NCBI RefSeq assembly: GCF_023702715.1
Contig: NZ_CP098480.1
Span: forward strand, 992,001 to 1,056,000
Origin: Acinetobacter sp. C32I
GTDB taxonomy: Bacteria; Pseudomonadota; Gammaproteobacteria; Pseudomonadales; Moraxellaceae
Length of the DNA stretch: 64,000 nucleotides
Reading direction: 5' to 3'
The translations under genes and the position numbers were made by a program. Under the pieces are notes generated by a model, which was given only the letters and a program-made list of their open reading frames with translations, searched no databases and was not told where the DNA came from. Shown here piece after piece: positions 36,459-47,591 of this stretch; position 1 is the first letter of the stretch, and the number at the start of each line of letters is the position of its first letter.

Positions 36459-37463
36459 TTAGGACTTAATTTCGAGTACCACTTTGCCCGTATGTTGGCT
36501 GCTTTCCAAACATTGATGTGCCTGAGCCACCTCATCAAATGCAAAGGTTTTGTAGATCATTGGTTTGCATTGATCCGCCTCAATTAAAGGCCAGACAAAC
36601 TGCTCAAGTTCTTGAGTAATTTGAGCTTTTTCAGCATTGGTTCTAGCACGCATGGTCGAACCTGTGACAACAGCCCGTTTTAACATTAACTCCTGTATAT
36701 CAAAGCCATCGACTTTTCGTCCCCCCATAAAACCGATAATCACCAATCGACCATCACGCTTTAATAATCTCAGATTTTGATTAAAGTAAGCGGCGCCGAT
36801 AATATCCAAAATCACATCTACACCTTGGCCATCGGTTTGAGCCAAAACCTCTTTTTCAAAATCTTGGGTTTTGTAATTAATTACCTGTGACACCGAAGCT
36901 AATTTATCAACTTTGTCGTCACTTCCAACAGTGGAGAAGTTTTTGATGCCCATCGCATGACATAAGCTGATTGCTGTGGAACCAATACCACTGGCTCCAC
37001 CATGAATTAGTACAGTTTCAATCTTTTTCAACTGTCCAATCTGAAATAAATTAGCCCAAACGGTAAAATAGGTTTCAGGAATAGCCGCTGCTTCGACAAA
37101 ACTCAGATTCTTTGGAATTTTTAAGGTTTGATTGGCAGGTACTGCACAGTATTCTGCATAGCCACCACCATTGGTCAGTGCACAGACCTTATCACCGACT
37201 TTAAACTGTGTGACGTGTTCACCTATTTGACTGATTACTCCTGAAACTTCTAGCCCAGGGATGGGTGTGACTCCTTTAGGCATTGGGTATAACCCTTGGC
37301 GCTGTAGAATATCAGGTCGGTTGATACCCGTTGCGTAGACTTCAATGAGCACTTCATCTGCTTTAATCTCTGGTCGAGGTCCTTGAGTGACTTGTAAAAC
37401 CTCAGGACCGCCAGCTTGTGTAATTTCGATATATTTCATTTGTTCTACGCTATTTTGATTCAT
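36459..37463 (-). CDS. Zinc-free quinone oxidoreductase (PIG3/QOR-type MDR)
   Basis: A 334-residue medium-chain dehydrogenase/reductase without the structural- or catalytic-zinc cysteines. It has the PIG3-like GINRPDILQRQGLYP segment near 50 and the NADPH motif IHGGASGIGSTA near 152. It reduces quinones or alpha,beta-unsaturated carbonyls. Its ATG lies 4 nt after the AraC-gene stop, so both are in one operon and co-regulated. A second ATG eight codons inside is a possible start. Confidence 0.9.
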   Translation of the reverse strand: MNQNSVEQMKYIEITQAGGPEVLQVTQGPRPEIKADEVLIEVYATGINRPDILQRQGLYPMPKGVTPIPGLEVSGVISQIGEHVTQFKVGDKVCALTNGGGYAEYCAVPANQTLKIPKNLSFVEAAAIPETYFTVWANLFQIGQLKKIETVLIHGGASGIGSTAISLCHAMGIKNFSTVGSDDKVDKLASVSQVINYKTQDFEKEVLAQTDGQGVDVILDIIGAAYFNQNLRLLKRDGRLVIIGFMGGRKVDGFDIQELMLKRAVVTGSTMRARTNAEKAQITQELEQFVWPLIEADQCKPMIYKTFAFDEVAQAHQCLESSQHTGKVVLEIKS

Positions 37464-37467
37464 TTAA

Positions 37468-38346
37468 TCATGACTCCATTTGAGTATTAGTATCGGCATG
37501 TTTGGGAGGAAAACCAAATTGCTTTTTGAATTCTCGGCTGAATTGAGAAGAGCTCTGATATCCAACAGCATAAGCCGCTTGAGCCACACTTTGGTCTGCG
37601 TTTTGCAACAATTGTTTTGCCTTATGCAACCGAACCACTTTTAAATATTGCAATGGTGAATATTGTGTGACTTGTTTAAAGGCTTTATGAAATGCAGAGG
37701 TACTCATATTGGCTTGCTCTGCCAGCATCTCAACTGTTAATTTCTCGGTAAAATGATGCTGAATATATTCACAAATTTTATAAATCGGTCGGAGATTGCC
37801 CTGAGCGACCAAGCCTGTTAAGGCATCAGCACCTGAATGTTGAATAACGCGATAGAGTAACTCACGTTTAATTTGATCTCCCAAGATCAATACATCCTGT
37901 TCAGAAGTCAGGGTATTTAATAAACGGATAAGGACATTCGATATCATTTGATCATACTGGATCACACTCATTCCTGTGGTGAGTGGCTTAAACTGGTAAT
38001 TTTCAAAATAGGTTTTAGCCAGTAGTTCATTGACCGTATCCGCTTCCAATTTCATGCTGATCGCAATCATTGGTGTTTCAGGACTGGCAATAGTGTCACA
38101 ATCAAAGGGCATTGAAACTGAGACGATCAGGCATTCGTTTTGCTTGAATGAATAAGTCTCTGTGCCGATATAACCGCGCTTTTGCCCTTGCAAAACAAAC
38201 ACGAGGGTTGGTTCTTGCAATACAGCAATCGGTGGTGTGTTGTGATCGACACGCATCAAGGTAATGCCATCAATCGAAGTGGCAAAAAAGCCTTCTTTAT
38301 GCACCACTTTTAGAAATAAATTGATCAGTGTTTGGTCATTCATCAT
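37468..38346 (-). CDS. AraC-family regulator (AraC_N / YqhC-like)
   Basis: A 292-residue regulator with an N-terminal cupin-like AraC_N domain (about 20-180) and the C-terminal double helix-turn-helix (LAEQANMSTSAFHKAFKQVT and AYAVGYQSSSQFSREFKKQF). AraC_N members such as YqhC often respond to aldehydes and control reductases. Here it is directly upstream of, and coupled to, the quinone oxidoreductase gene. Confidence 0.9.
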   Translation of the reverse strand: MMNDQTLINLFLKVVHKEGFFATSIDGITLMRVDHNTPPIAVLQEPTLVFVLQGQKRGYIGTETYSFKQNECLIVSVSMPFDCDTIASPETPMIAISMKLEADTVNELLAKTYFENYQFKPLTTGMSVIQYDQMISNVLIRLLNTLTSEQDVLILGDQIKRELLYRVIQHSGADALTGLVAQGNLRPIYKICEYIQHHFTEKLTVEMLAEQANMSTSAFHKAFKQVTQYSPLQYLKVVRLHKAKQLLQNADQSVAQAAYAVGYQSSSQFSREFKKQFGFPPKHADTNTQMES

Positions 38347-38465
38347 GTGTCATCTGATGATTTGAAATATGATTTTTATTATTAAATAGCAAAGCCATAA
38401 AAACTGTTAGTTTTATGCAGAATTAGGCATGGAAAAGAGAGTTTTGTAAATTTTTTTAGAATTAC

Positions 38466-38936
38466 CTATAACTTAGGTTTTAAACTTTCAACCCATTTAT
38501 TAGCATTACCCTCAAAAAAATCCTTTAATCGATTCTCAATATGTTCAAGCTCCCAAACAGCCGCTCTTTCTAAGCTTTTGCACTCGTCATAGCCTGCACT
38601 AATCTCAAGACTAGTTCTTGAATCATAGATAGTGAACTCCTTAGTAAACATATCTTGTTTAAAGAATAAAGGAAAACTTATAAGATTCGAATCTAAGTTA
38701 CGATTGCCTATAATTTCCCATCTACTAGATGTAATTGCATGTTTCATTACCCAAACTTTAAATAAAACATTTTTTCCAATAATTTGATCAATATCTAATA
38801 AAGGCTGAGATGTATTTAAATTATAAAAAGCGAATAAAGGGTCAGCTAAAACTCGACCATAGCAAAAAGAATTATTTGAAAGTTTTATGAGCGCAATATC
38901 TCCTTCCTTTCTTTTAATACGTTTATTTATTGCCAT
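38466..38936 (-). CDS. Imm26-type immunity protein, orphan
   Basis: A 156-residue protein beginning KRIKRKEGDIALIKLSNNSF and continuing with CYGRVLADPLFAFY, the pattern of the Immunity-26 family that protects against polymorphic toxins. It is visibly more AT-rich than its neighbours and sits between an AraC gene and a GntR gene with no toxin, VgrG, Rhs or CdiA part nearby. It may be a lone acquired immunity gene. The family call is from memory of the motif and should be confirmed by profile search. Confidence 0.65.
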   Translation of the reverse strand: MAINKRIKRKEGDIALIKLSNNSFCYGRVLADPLFAFYNLNTSQPLLDIDQIIGKNVLFKVWVMKHAITSSRWEIIGNRNLDSNLISFPLFFKQDMFTKEFTIYDSRTSLEISAGYDECKSLERAAVWELEHIENRLKDFFEGNANKWVESLKPKL

Positions 38937-38990
38937 AAACTCTTACCTTACTAAGTTAGATACTATCAATGACTATACCTAATATTTGGA

Positions 38991-39695
38991 CTAATAAAAC
39001 TGACTCGAATCCAACATCTGTAAAGTAATTTTTTTCACTTCATCACGACTTTGCATAATATGCGCTTCAATCGCATTGATCGCTTGTTCAGTGTGTCGAT
39101 CGAAAATAAAACCCAAGATTTTTTGATGTTCTTGATAAGTTGCTTCAATCCGATAATCTTTAGAAAAATCCAAACGGCGAATAATCCGAATGCGCTCACT
39201 CAAATCCCGATGGATCCTCGCCATTTCATTATTGCCTGAAGCTCGGACCAAAGCACAATGAAAATCCTCATCTTGCTGAGAAAGTTGTTTAATGTCTTTT
39301 AAATACTCAGAAGGTTGTACTAACCACAGGTCTTTTAACACTGACAGCTCAACCGAATTGTGGTGGTCAATCTGACAGAGTTTACGAATCGAATCTTTTT
39401 CCAAAACAATACGAACATCGTAAAGCTCTTCATAGTAACGAAAATTGAGCGGCCGAATCTGCCAACCGCTCCGAAAGCTCACATCAACATAGCCCTCTTG
39501 TTGCAAAAGATATAAGGCTTGTCGGATTGGGGTACGACTCACATCATAGGCTTTGGCAACTTCAGACTCAGTAAAGCGTTCACCTGGCATCAATTTGAAA
39601 TCAAAGATGTCATTCTTGATGCGTTGGTAAACCAGCTCAGACAGATTGTCTGAGCCTTTGGTTGTGTTTTTTATGTTGATGTTCGCTTCTTTCAT
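38991..39695 (-). CDS. GntR-family (FadR/FCD subfamily) regulator
   Basis: A 234-residue regulator with an N-terminal winged helix (LVYQRIKNDIFDFKLMPGER, then VSRTPIRQALYLLQQEG) and an all-helical FCD effector domain that normally binds a carboxylate with a metal (His/Asp pattern in EDFHCALVRASGN). It lies 6 nt after urea carboxylase on the same strand and very likely controls the urea-degradation operon. Confidence 0.9.
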   Translation of the reverse strand: MKEANINIKNTTKGSDNLSELVYQRIKNDIFDFKLMPGERFTESEVAKAYDVSRTPIRQALYLLQQEGYVDVSFRSGWQIRPLNFRYYEELYDVRIVLEKDSIRKLCQIDHHNSVELSVLKDLWLVQPSEYLKDIKQLSQQDEDFHCALVRASGNNEMARIHRDLSERIRIIRRLDFSKDYRIEATYQEHQKILGFIFDRHTEQAINAIEAHIMQSRDEVKKITLQMLDSSQFY

Positions 39696-39701
39696 TCAAG
39701 C

Positions 39702-42700
39702 TTATTCCATATAGACCAATGGTTCACCACTGTGTACGGTTTGCCCTGCTCTACAAATAATGGCCTTAACAATACCATCCTCTTCCGCATAGACAGGTAA
39801 CTCCATTTTCATGGCTTCAATAATAGCAACAGTTTCACCTTTTTTGATCTCTTGACCATGTTCCACAAAGATCTTCCAGATATTTCCTGTCATTGAAGCA
39901 TTTAAAGAAGAAAGATGGCTGTAATCAACATGATTGGTTTGCTCCTCTTGCTGCTCAGGTTGTGCAGCAAACTCTTCTTTCCAGCGACTCACTTCAGTAC
40001 TAAAGGCCTGTTGTTGCTTGTCTTTAAATGCCGCGATACTTTCCGCTTCATTGTCCAAGAATTGTACATAATCTGCATAATCAAACTCAGTTTCTTCAAT
40101 CTGAATCTGAGCACGGCCATTTTCAAAATCTGCACGCCATTCATTCAATTCAGCTTCAGTCACTGGAAAATATTTAATCTGATCAAAGAATTGCAAGAAC
40201 CATTGCTTATCACCAAATTGCTTGTTCTTTTTAAACTTGTTCCAGATCGGCAGCGTCCGACCAATCAACTGATAACCACCGGGTGAATCCATGCCATAAA
40301 TACACATGTACATCCCACCAATACCCACTGTGCCTTCCGCAGTAAAAGTACGTGCAGGATTGTACTTAGAACTGAGCAAACGATGGCGTGGATCAATCGG
40401 CACCGCACATGGTGCTGTCAGATAAACATCGCCCAAACCGAGTACTAAATAATTGGCATCAAAAATAATATCTTTGACTTCATCACGATGTGCTAGCCCG
40501 TTAATACGTTGGATAAAATCAACGTTATTCGGTAACCACGGCGCTTTGGCGCAAACACTTTCCTGATAACGTTCCACTGCACCTAAAGTCGCACTATCTT
40601 CAAATGCCATTGGTAAATGAACAATACGCGATGGAATCTTAAGCTGGCTTAAATCACCCATTTGTTCTTCAAGTTTAAGCAATTGATGAATGAGCTCAGC
40701 TTGAGGAATCACCAGACCATCATATTTAATTTGTAGGGAACGCACACCTGGTGACAGTTCCAAAACACCTGCAAGATTGGCATCACGAATCATTTGAATG
40801 AGTTGATGCACACGCAAACGTAGTGCCAAATCTAAGATGTTTTCACCATATTCTAATAATATATAGCTATCACCCGCTTGGCGATAGACAGTTTTTGGTG
40901 ATAAATCAGTTGGTTCACGTTGAGCCAAAATGGTGGTAAACACGTCTTGAGCTGATTCAATGGTTTCAACGACTTTAGAAGCAGCGGCAAAGTTCTGAAT
41001 ATTGTCGATTTGTTTCCGTTCTAATGCATTGGCTTGCTCTGCCGTGATTGGGTAAAAACGGATTTTGTCATCGGCTTTCAGTTGACCTACTTTCCATAGC
41101 TCGGCTTTGGCAATAGTCACTGGACAAACGAAGCCACCTAGACTTGGGCCATCTTTTGCCAAAATCACAGGGAAATCACCGGTAAAGTTGATCGCACCAA
41201 TTGCATATTCACAGTCATGCACATTAGATGGGTGCAAACCTGCTTCACCACCATTTTCTCTAGCCCAGCTCGGTGTTGGACCTGAAAGTCTGACCCCTAA
41301 ACGGTTTGAGTTAAAGTGAACCGTCCACTCAGAGGCAAAGAATTCTTCCACATATTCAGGTTTAAAGAAATCAGGTGCGCCGTGCGGTCCATACAGCACT
41401 GCGATTTCCCATTCATTGCTATATTCTGGAATGAGATCTTTGGATAAGGCTTGTGGTGTCTCCGTTGCCAACGGTAATTCCGCACTGGCAAGTTCTGCAT
41501 CGACCATTTTGATCATGTCGCCAACACGTAAAGTACGTCCTGCATGACCACCGAAATTACCCAATGCAAAGGTTGATCGGCTACCTAAATATAAGGGTAC
41601 ATCCAGTCCATCACGTACAGCTAAGTATGTACGGCAGCCTGATGCTACTTGACCAATTTTCAGGGTTTGACCTGCTTTGACCTTAATCGGCTGCCAAAAA
41701 GCAATGCGCTGATCATCCAACATAACAGTACAGCTTGCGCCTGTGAGTGCAATGGTGGTGTCAGCATGGAACTTTAAGCTTGGACCCACCAAGGTAAATT
41801 CAAAACCTGCCGCTTTAGCATCATTGCCGACAATACGGTTGGCAAGTTGAAATGCATAATCATCCATAGGACCCGATGGTGGTACACCAATGTCCCAATA
41901 GCCTGTACGCCCAGGATAATCTTGAATTGAACTGAGTGTACCCGCTTGGATCACTTCAATGACTTTTGGCGAATAGCTGAAATCGTCAAGCATGCGTGTC
42001 CAGATTTGCATGGATTCAAAACGTTGGTCTGAGACAATGGCACGGGCATAATCCAAGTTGGTGCTGATACCATTTAAACGCGTTTCCGCTAACACTACTT
42101 TTAATTTTTCAATCGCAGTAGCTCGATCTTCCGCATGTACAATAATCTTGGCAATCATTGGATCAAAATACTGAGAAATTTCAGTCCCTGTTTTCACCCA
42201 AGTATCAACACGAATACCTTCGGGAAATGACACTTCTGTAAGCACACCTGGACTTGGCTGGAAATTTTTCACAGGATCTTCGGCATAAACTCGGACTTCA
42301 ATCGCAGCCCCTTGCGGTTGGATATTGTTGAGATAGTCCCAATCCAATGCATCGCCAGCCGCCACTTTGAGCATACACTCGATCAAGTCAAGACCTGTCA
42401 CCATTTCCGTTACTGGATGCTCTACTTGTAAACGGGTATTCACCTCAAGGAAATAAAATTCATCCCGCTTGGCATCATAAATAAACTCAACCGTTCCTGC
42501 ACTGCGATAATTCACAGAACGACCCAGTTCAACAGCAGCTTGATGTAGCTTTTTACGGGTTGCTTCAGGTAAGTTCGCAGCAGGTGTTTCTTCAACCACT
42601 TTTTGGTTACGGCGTTGCAATGAACAATCACGCTCACCAAACGCAACTACTTGACCTTTACCATCCCCAAAAATCTGTACTTCGACATGACGTGCTTTAT

Positions 42701-43307
42701 CAATAAAGCATTCAATAAAAACACCTGCGTCTTTAAAGAACTGCTCACCTAGGCGTTTCACGCTTTCATAAGCATCTGCTAGTGCTTGTGGGGTATCGCA
42801 ACGAGTGAGGCCAATACCACCGCCACCCGCAGTGCTTTTGAGCATGATTGGATAACCAATACGTTCAGCCGCAGTCAATGCTTCCTCCAAACTGTCCAAC
42901 AAACCTGTCCCAGGAGTCATTGGTACATGAGCCGCTGCGGCAAGTTCACGTGCGCGGTGTTTTAAACCAAATTCCAGAATCTGTTCTGCAGTTGGCCCCA
43001 TAAAGGCAATGTTATTTTCTTCACAAGCACGAGAGAAATCTGCACTCTCAGACAGAAAACCATAGCCCGGAAAAATTGCTTCTGCTCCAGTCTGTTTAGC
43101 GGCTTGAATCAGTTTTTCGATACTCAAATAAGTATCAGCTGGTTTTAAACCATCTAATGCAATTGCGACATCTGCATCCTGTACATGCTGTGCATAGCGG
43201 TCGCTGTCCGAATAAACCGCGACACTGGTAATGCCTAATTTTTTCAGCGTTCGAATTGCTCTAACAGCAATTTCACCACGGTTTGCAATAAGTACGGTCT
43301 TAAACAT
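39702..43307 (-). CDS. uca: Urea carboxylase (biotin-dependent)
   Basis: A 1201-residue single-chain enzyme. Biotin carboxylase occupies about 1-450 (VLIANRGEIAVRAIRTLKK start and ATP-grasp GGGGIGLTRC). The urea-specific carboxyltransferase built of KipA/KipI-like domains spans about 470-1050 (IQDYPGRTGYWDIGVPPSGP). A C-terminal biotin-carrier domain has the biotin Lys in EAMKMELPV near 1166. It makes allophanate from urea, bicarbonate and ATP, and the next gene upstream (allophanate hydrolase) splits it to ammonia and CO2. No urea-carboxylase-associated proteins or urea ABC transporter are adjacent, unlike many such operons. Confidence 0.95.
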   Translation of the reverse strand: MFKTVLIANRGEIAVRAIRTLKKLGITSVAVYSDSDRYAQHVQDADVAIALDGLKPADTYLSIEKLIQAAKQTGAEAIFPGYGFLSESADFSRACEENNIAFMGPTAEQILEFGLKHRARELAAAAHVPMTPGTGLLDSLEEALTAAERIGYPIMLKSTAGGGGIGLTRCDTPQALADAYESVKRLGEQFFKDAGVFIECFIDKARHVEVQIFGDGKGQVVAFGERDCSLQRRNQKVVEETPAANLPEATRKKLHQAAVELGRSVNYRSAGTVEFIYDAKRDEFYFLEVNTRLQVEHPVTEMVTGLDLIECMLKVAAGDALDWDYLNNIQPQGAAIEVRVYAEDPVKNFQPSPGVLTEVSFPEGIRVDTWVKTGTEISQYFDPMIAKIIVHAEDRATAIEKLKVVLAETRLNGISTNLDYARAIVSDQRFESMQIWTRMLDDFSYSPKVIEVIQAGTLSSIQDYPGRTGYWDIGVPPSGPMDDYAFQLANRIVGNDAKAAGFEFTLVGPSLKFHADTTIALTGASCTVMLDDQRIAFWQPIKVKAGQTLKIGQVASGCRTYLAVRDGLDVPLYLGSRSTFALGNFGGHAGRTLRVGDMIKMVDAELASAELPLATETPQALSKDLIPEYSNEWEIAVLYGPHGAPDFFKPEYVEEFFASEWTVHFNSNRLGVRLSGPTPSWARENGGEAGLHPSNVHDCEYAIGAINFTGDFPVILAKDGPSLGGFVCPVTIAKAELWKVGQLKADDKIRFYPITAEQANALERKQIDNIQNFAAASKVVETIESAQDVFTTILAQREPTDLSPKTVYRQAGDSYILLEYGENILDLALRLRVHQLIQMIRDANLAGVLELSPGVRSLQIKYDGLVIPQAELIHQLLKLEEQMGDLSQLKIPSRIVHLPMAFEDSATLGAVERYQESVCAKAPWLPNNVDFIQRINGLAHRDEVKDIIFDANYLVLGLGDVYLTAPCAVPIDPRHRLLSSKYNPARTFTAEGTVGIGGMYMCIYGMDSPGGYQLIGRTLPIWNKFKKNKQFGDKQWFLQFFDQIKYFPVTEAELNEWRADFENGRAQIQIEETEFDYADYVQFLDNEAESIAAFKDKQQQAFSTEVSRWKEEFAAQPEQQEEQTNHVDYSHLSSLNASMTGNIWKIFVEHGQEIKKGETVAIIEAMKMELPVYAEEDGIVKAIICRAGQTVHSGEPLVYME

Positions 43308-43326
43308 GATGATTTCCCCCTAAAAA

Positions 43327-45168
43327 TTAATTGGCTGTATTGGCGAGTTGCTGATCTGCTTGACTGTTACGGTGCTGGATATACGCTCTCCAACCGCCAA
43401 AATGGCTGATATTCTCTGCATCGCCTAAGCCATAGGGTTCACAAATAAAGCCTTTAACCCAACGGCCATCTTCCAGTTCGACATTGCCCATACCCAATGG
43501 GGTTGGAATTTCTGCCACAAACTCACCAAAACGTGCTGTTGGTACATCCCAGAGCTCGACAATGATGCTTTGCCCATCTTGCTGACGAGCCAAACCAGGT
43601 TTTGGCGGAACTGTCCCATTCAAGGCATACAGCGCATAATCCTGAGAGGTTTTGGTGGTTTCGACATGCACGGCACCACGTGTGGTGAGTTGAAAATTCA
43701 GTGGCATTCCCGTTAGATGTGCCCCTACAACCGCAACACGAATATGGTGAGGAGACAACAAAGTCGGTGCACTTGCTACAGCTAATGTCTTATCTAAAGC
43801 ACCGAGTTTCAGTGCTAAATAGTTCTGCCATGCTTTGCCGAAATGCACCAAGGCTGCATCGTGCCAAGCAGGTGCAATTAAGGTGATACCAAAAGGTAAG
43901 TTGTCAGCTCTAAAGCCTGCAGGTAATGCCAAGGCACTTAAATCAGCGAGGTTGGTGAAATTGGTATACGTGCCGAAATGCGCGTTATACTCAATCGGGT
44001 GCTGTTGCATTTGTTCAATGGTATAAATCGTTGGTGAAGTTGGCACGATCAAGGCATCAAACTCAGCCAAGCTAGCTTGGATTTTTCGAGTCAAATCCTG
44101 TTTTAAATATTCAGCATTGTAGACATCCACTGCAGAATACTTTTCACCTTGTTGAATAATTTCTAAAACGGTCGGATCAAAATCAGCAGCATTGGTTTTG
44201 AGGAGATCGGCAGCCGCTGCAGTGCGTTCTGCCACCCAAGGACCTTGATAGAGTTGTGCTGCAAGTTGCTCAAAAGCAGAAAAATCAATCGGTGTCATTT
44301 CAGCATTTAAGCTTTCAAGTAATTGAATGGTGTGTTGAAAGGCTTTTTCTGCTTGCTTGTCACCAAAGAAGTTCAATTTATTCGGAATGGCAAATTTCAA
44401 TTTGCTGGAAAAACGTGCAGGTACGTTTTTAGGATGCTGACGTGAATAGCTATCTAAAGCATCATAAGCTTCAACTTGCGCAGCCACCAATTCAGCATCA
44501 GCGACTGTAAGAGCAAAGATTGAAATACAATCAATACTTTTTACTGCAGGTAATAAACCACGATTAGAAAAGCGGCCCTTGGTTGGCTTTAAACCGACTA
44601 TGTTATTGAACGCTGCAGGCACACGACCTGATCCTGCGGTATCAGTCCCGAGAGAAAATGGCACTAAGCCGCGTGCCACCACACTGGCTGAACCCGAACT
44701 TGAGCCCCCACTGACATATTCAGGTTTAAAACTATTCGGTACAGCCCCAAAGGGTGAACGTGTGCCAACTAAGCCTGTGGCAAATTGATCAAGATTGGTT
44801 TTACCAACGACAATCGCTCCTGCTTGTTTAAGTAATCGAACCGTTTCAGCATCTTGTGTTGCGACACGATTTAATGCCTTGCATGCTGCTGTAGTAACAA
44901 AACCAGCCACATCAATATTGTCTTTGACTGCAAATGGCACACCATAGAGAGGAAATTGTTTTTGCAGATTTTCCGCATCTTGAGTCAGTTGCTTTAAAGA
45001 TTGGATTTGTTGCTCAACTAAATCTGTACTCGCAAGAGAAATCCAAGCAACGTCCTTAGGATCAAGTGCTGAAACTAACTCCTGCAAAATATCGAGTTGA
45101 ATTTCTTGCTTTAAATACGCTGTTTGCCATTCAGAAATTGTCCAGCCTAAAGTTTTTATTTCGCTCAC
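43327..45168 (-). CDS. atzF: Allophanate hydrolase
   Basis: A 613-residue enzyme. A GTG at 45168 is chosen as start: AGGA lies 8 nt upstream and the length then matches the family; the longer frame adds an unrelated hydrophobic leader. The amidase domain (about 1-470) has Lys in FAVKDNIDVAG, cis-Ser in GGSSSGSAS and nucleophile Ser in TDTAGSGRVPAA. The C-terminal allophanate-hydrolase domain (about 475-600) includes VELWDVPTARFGEFVAEIP. It ends 20 nt before urea carboxylase and forms the urea amidolyase pathway with it. Confidence 0.93.
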   Translation of the reverse strand: MSEIKTLGWTISEWQTAYLKQEIQLDILQELVSALDPKDVAWISLASTDLVEQQIQSLKQLTQDAENLQKQFPLYGVPFAVKDNIDVAGFVTTAACKALNRVATQDAETVRLLKQAGAIVVGKTNLDQFATGLVGTRSPFGAVPNSFKPEYVSGGSSSGSASVVARGLVPFSLGTDTAGSGRVPAAFNNIVGLKPTKGRFSNRGLLPAVKSIDCISIFALTVADAELVAAQVEAYDALDSYSRQHPKNVPARFSSKLKFAIPNKLNFFGDKQAEKAFQHTIQLLESLNAEMTPIDFSAFEQLAAQLYQGPWVAERTAAAADLLKTNAADFDPTVLEIIQQGEKYSAVDVYNAEYLKQDLTRKIQASLAEFDALIVPTSPTIYTIEQMQQHPIEYNAHFGTYTNFTNLADLSALALPAGFRADNLPFGITLIAPAWHDAALVHFGKAWQNYLALKLGALDKTLAVASAPTLLSPHHIRVAVVGAHLTGMPLNFQLTTRGAVHVETTKTSQDYALYALNGTVPPKPGLARQQDGQSIIVELWDVPTARFGEFVAEIPTPLGMGNVELEDGRWVKGFICEPYGLGDAENISHFGGWRAYIQHRNSQADQQLANTAN

Positions 45169-45418
45169 TTTATGAATCCTATCTTGTATACAAGTTTGAA
45201 TAGATAGAAGCAGAAAGCGTGCCAAAAATGTTTTTAATATATAAATTAACAACTTAATAAAAACACTAAAATGCAAGTTTGTTTGAATGGTTTAATGATG
45301 GTGCTAAAAAGATTCGACAGAAATACCGATGCGCTATAACTCAGCAAATTTTTATTGAGAGAGAAAGGATCAAAACAAAGACCATGAAATGCTATTTAAA
45401 TTATTTATATTTATAAGA

Positions 45419-45775
45419 TTATTTATTTACTTTCAGATAGTTGGCTAAATCTTCAAACTCAGTTGCGACAGCCTGAGTTGCTTGCTGCTCCATGGCTCTA
45501 AACTTCTTGAGCACCACTTGCCCCAATTCGGTTAGCACTGCACCACCACCATGCGTTCCACCCGTTTGGGTATCGACCAGATTAGAATGAAAGCATTGGT
45601 TCATGGTATCCACCAATTGCCATGCACGGCGATAACTCATCTTCATAGATTTCGCGGCTTGGGAAATTGATCCTGTACGATGGATTGCTTCAAGTAGCTC
45701 AGCTTTACCCGGACCAAAAGCAATCTGCTCATCAGATAAGATTCGCACATGTAGCTTTAATTGTGCTTTTGACAT
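45419..45775 (-). CDS. ModE-like LysR-type DNA-binding protein without molybdate domain
   Basis: A 118-residue protein matching only the N-terminal winged helix of ModE: GPGKAELLEAIHRTGSISQA, then SYRRAWQLVDTMN and the wing GGTHGGGAVLTELG. The C-terminal molybdate-binding (TOBE) domains are absent, so it is half the size of E. coli ModE. It lies between frmA and allophanate hydrolase with no mod transport or molybdenum-cofactor genes near. Its effector is uncertain. Confidence 0.85.
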   Translation of the reverse strand: MSKAQLKLHVRILSDEQIAFGPGKAELLEAIHRTGSISQAAKSMKMSYRRAWQLVDTMNQCFHSNLVDTQTGGTHGGGAVLTELGQVVLKKFRAMEQQATQAVATEFEDLANYLKVNK

Positions 45776-45833
45776 TTCATATTACCCAAGATTTGATGAT
45801 GTATTTCACATCATCAAATCCTATCATTTTTAA

Positions 45834-47267
<1,434 letters not shown>

Positions 47268-47543
47268 TTACTTTAAATAAGATTTAAGAATTTTACTGAC
47301 TTGAATGAGCTCTTGACTGCGTTGCAACTCAGATGACTCACCGACAACTAAAGTGTCTTTGAGGTGAATTTCGAGAAGTTCCGTCATCAAACCATTTAAT
47401 GCACCACGAACTGCACAGATTTGCTGCAAGATATCAGCACATTCTGTGTCATTTTCCAAAGCCCGTTCCACACTCTGAACTTGACCTTGGATTCGTCTTA
47501 CACGTGTGAGAATCTTTTTTTTATCCTCTAACTGTTTAGGCAT
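47268..47543 (-). CDS. frmR: Formaldehyde-responsive repressor FrmR (CsoR/RcnR family)
   Basis: A 91-residue all-helical repressor; the start at 47543 (MPKQLEDKKK) gives exactly the FrmR length. It has the family pattern RVRRIQGQVQSVERALE and the reactive Cys in DILQQICAVRGAL (near 35) with a second Cys (TECADI), and N-terminal Pro2, which in FrmR is crosslinked to Cys35 by formaldehyde. A perfect palindrome upstream is its probable operator. It should repress itself and probably frmA. Confidence 0.92.
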   Translation of the reverse strand: MPKQLEDKKKILTRVRRIQGQVQSVERALENDTECADILQQICAVRGALNGLMTELLEIHLKDTLVVGESSELQRSQELIQVSKILKSYLK

Positions 47544-47571
47544 AATGTCGACCACATTAAATCTAAAAATA

Positions 47572-47591
47572 TACTATACACCAGTATAGTA
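47572..47591 (-). promoter_or_regulatory. Palindromic FrmR operator
   Basis: TACTATAC-ACCA-GTATAGTA, a perfect 8-bp inverted repeat 29 nt upstream of the frmR start. AT-rich arms resemble the operators of the CsoR/RcnR-type regulator FrmR in E. coli. Confidence 0.7.

Noticed and set aside
45169..45276. N-terminal extension of allophanate hydrolase
   Set aside because: Hydrophobic, unlike the family; the GTG at 45168 has a ribosome site and gives the normal length.
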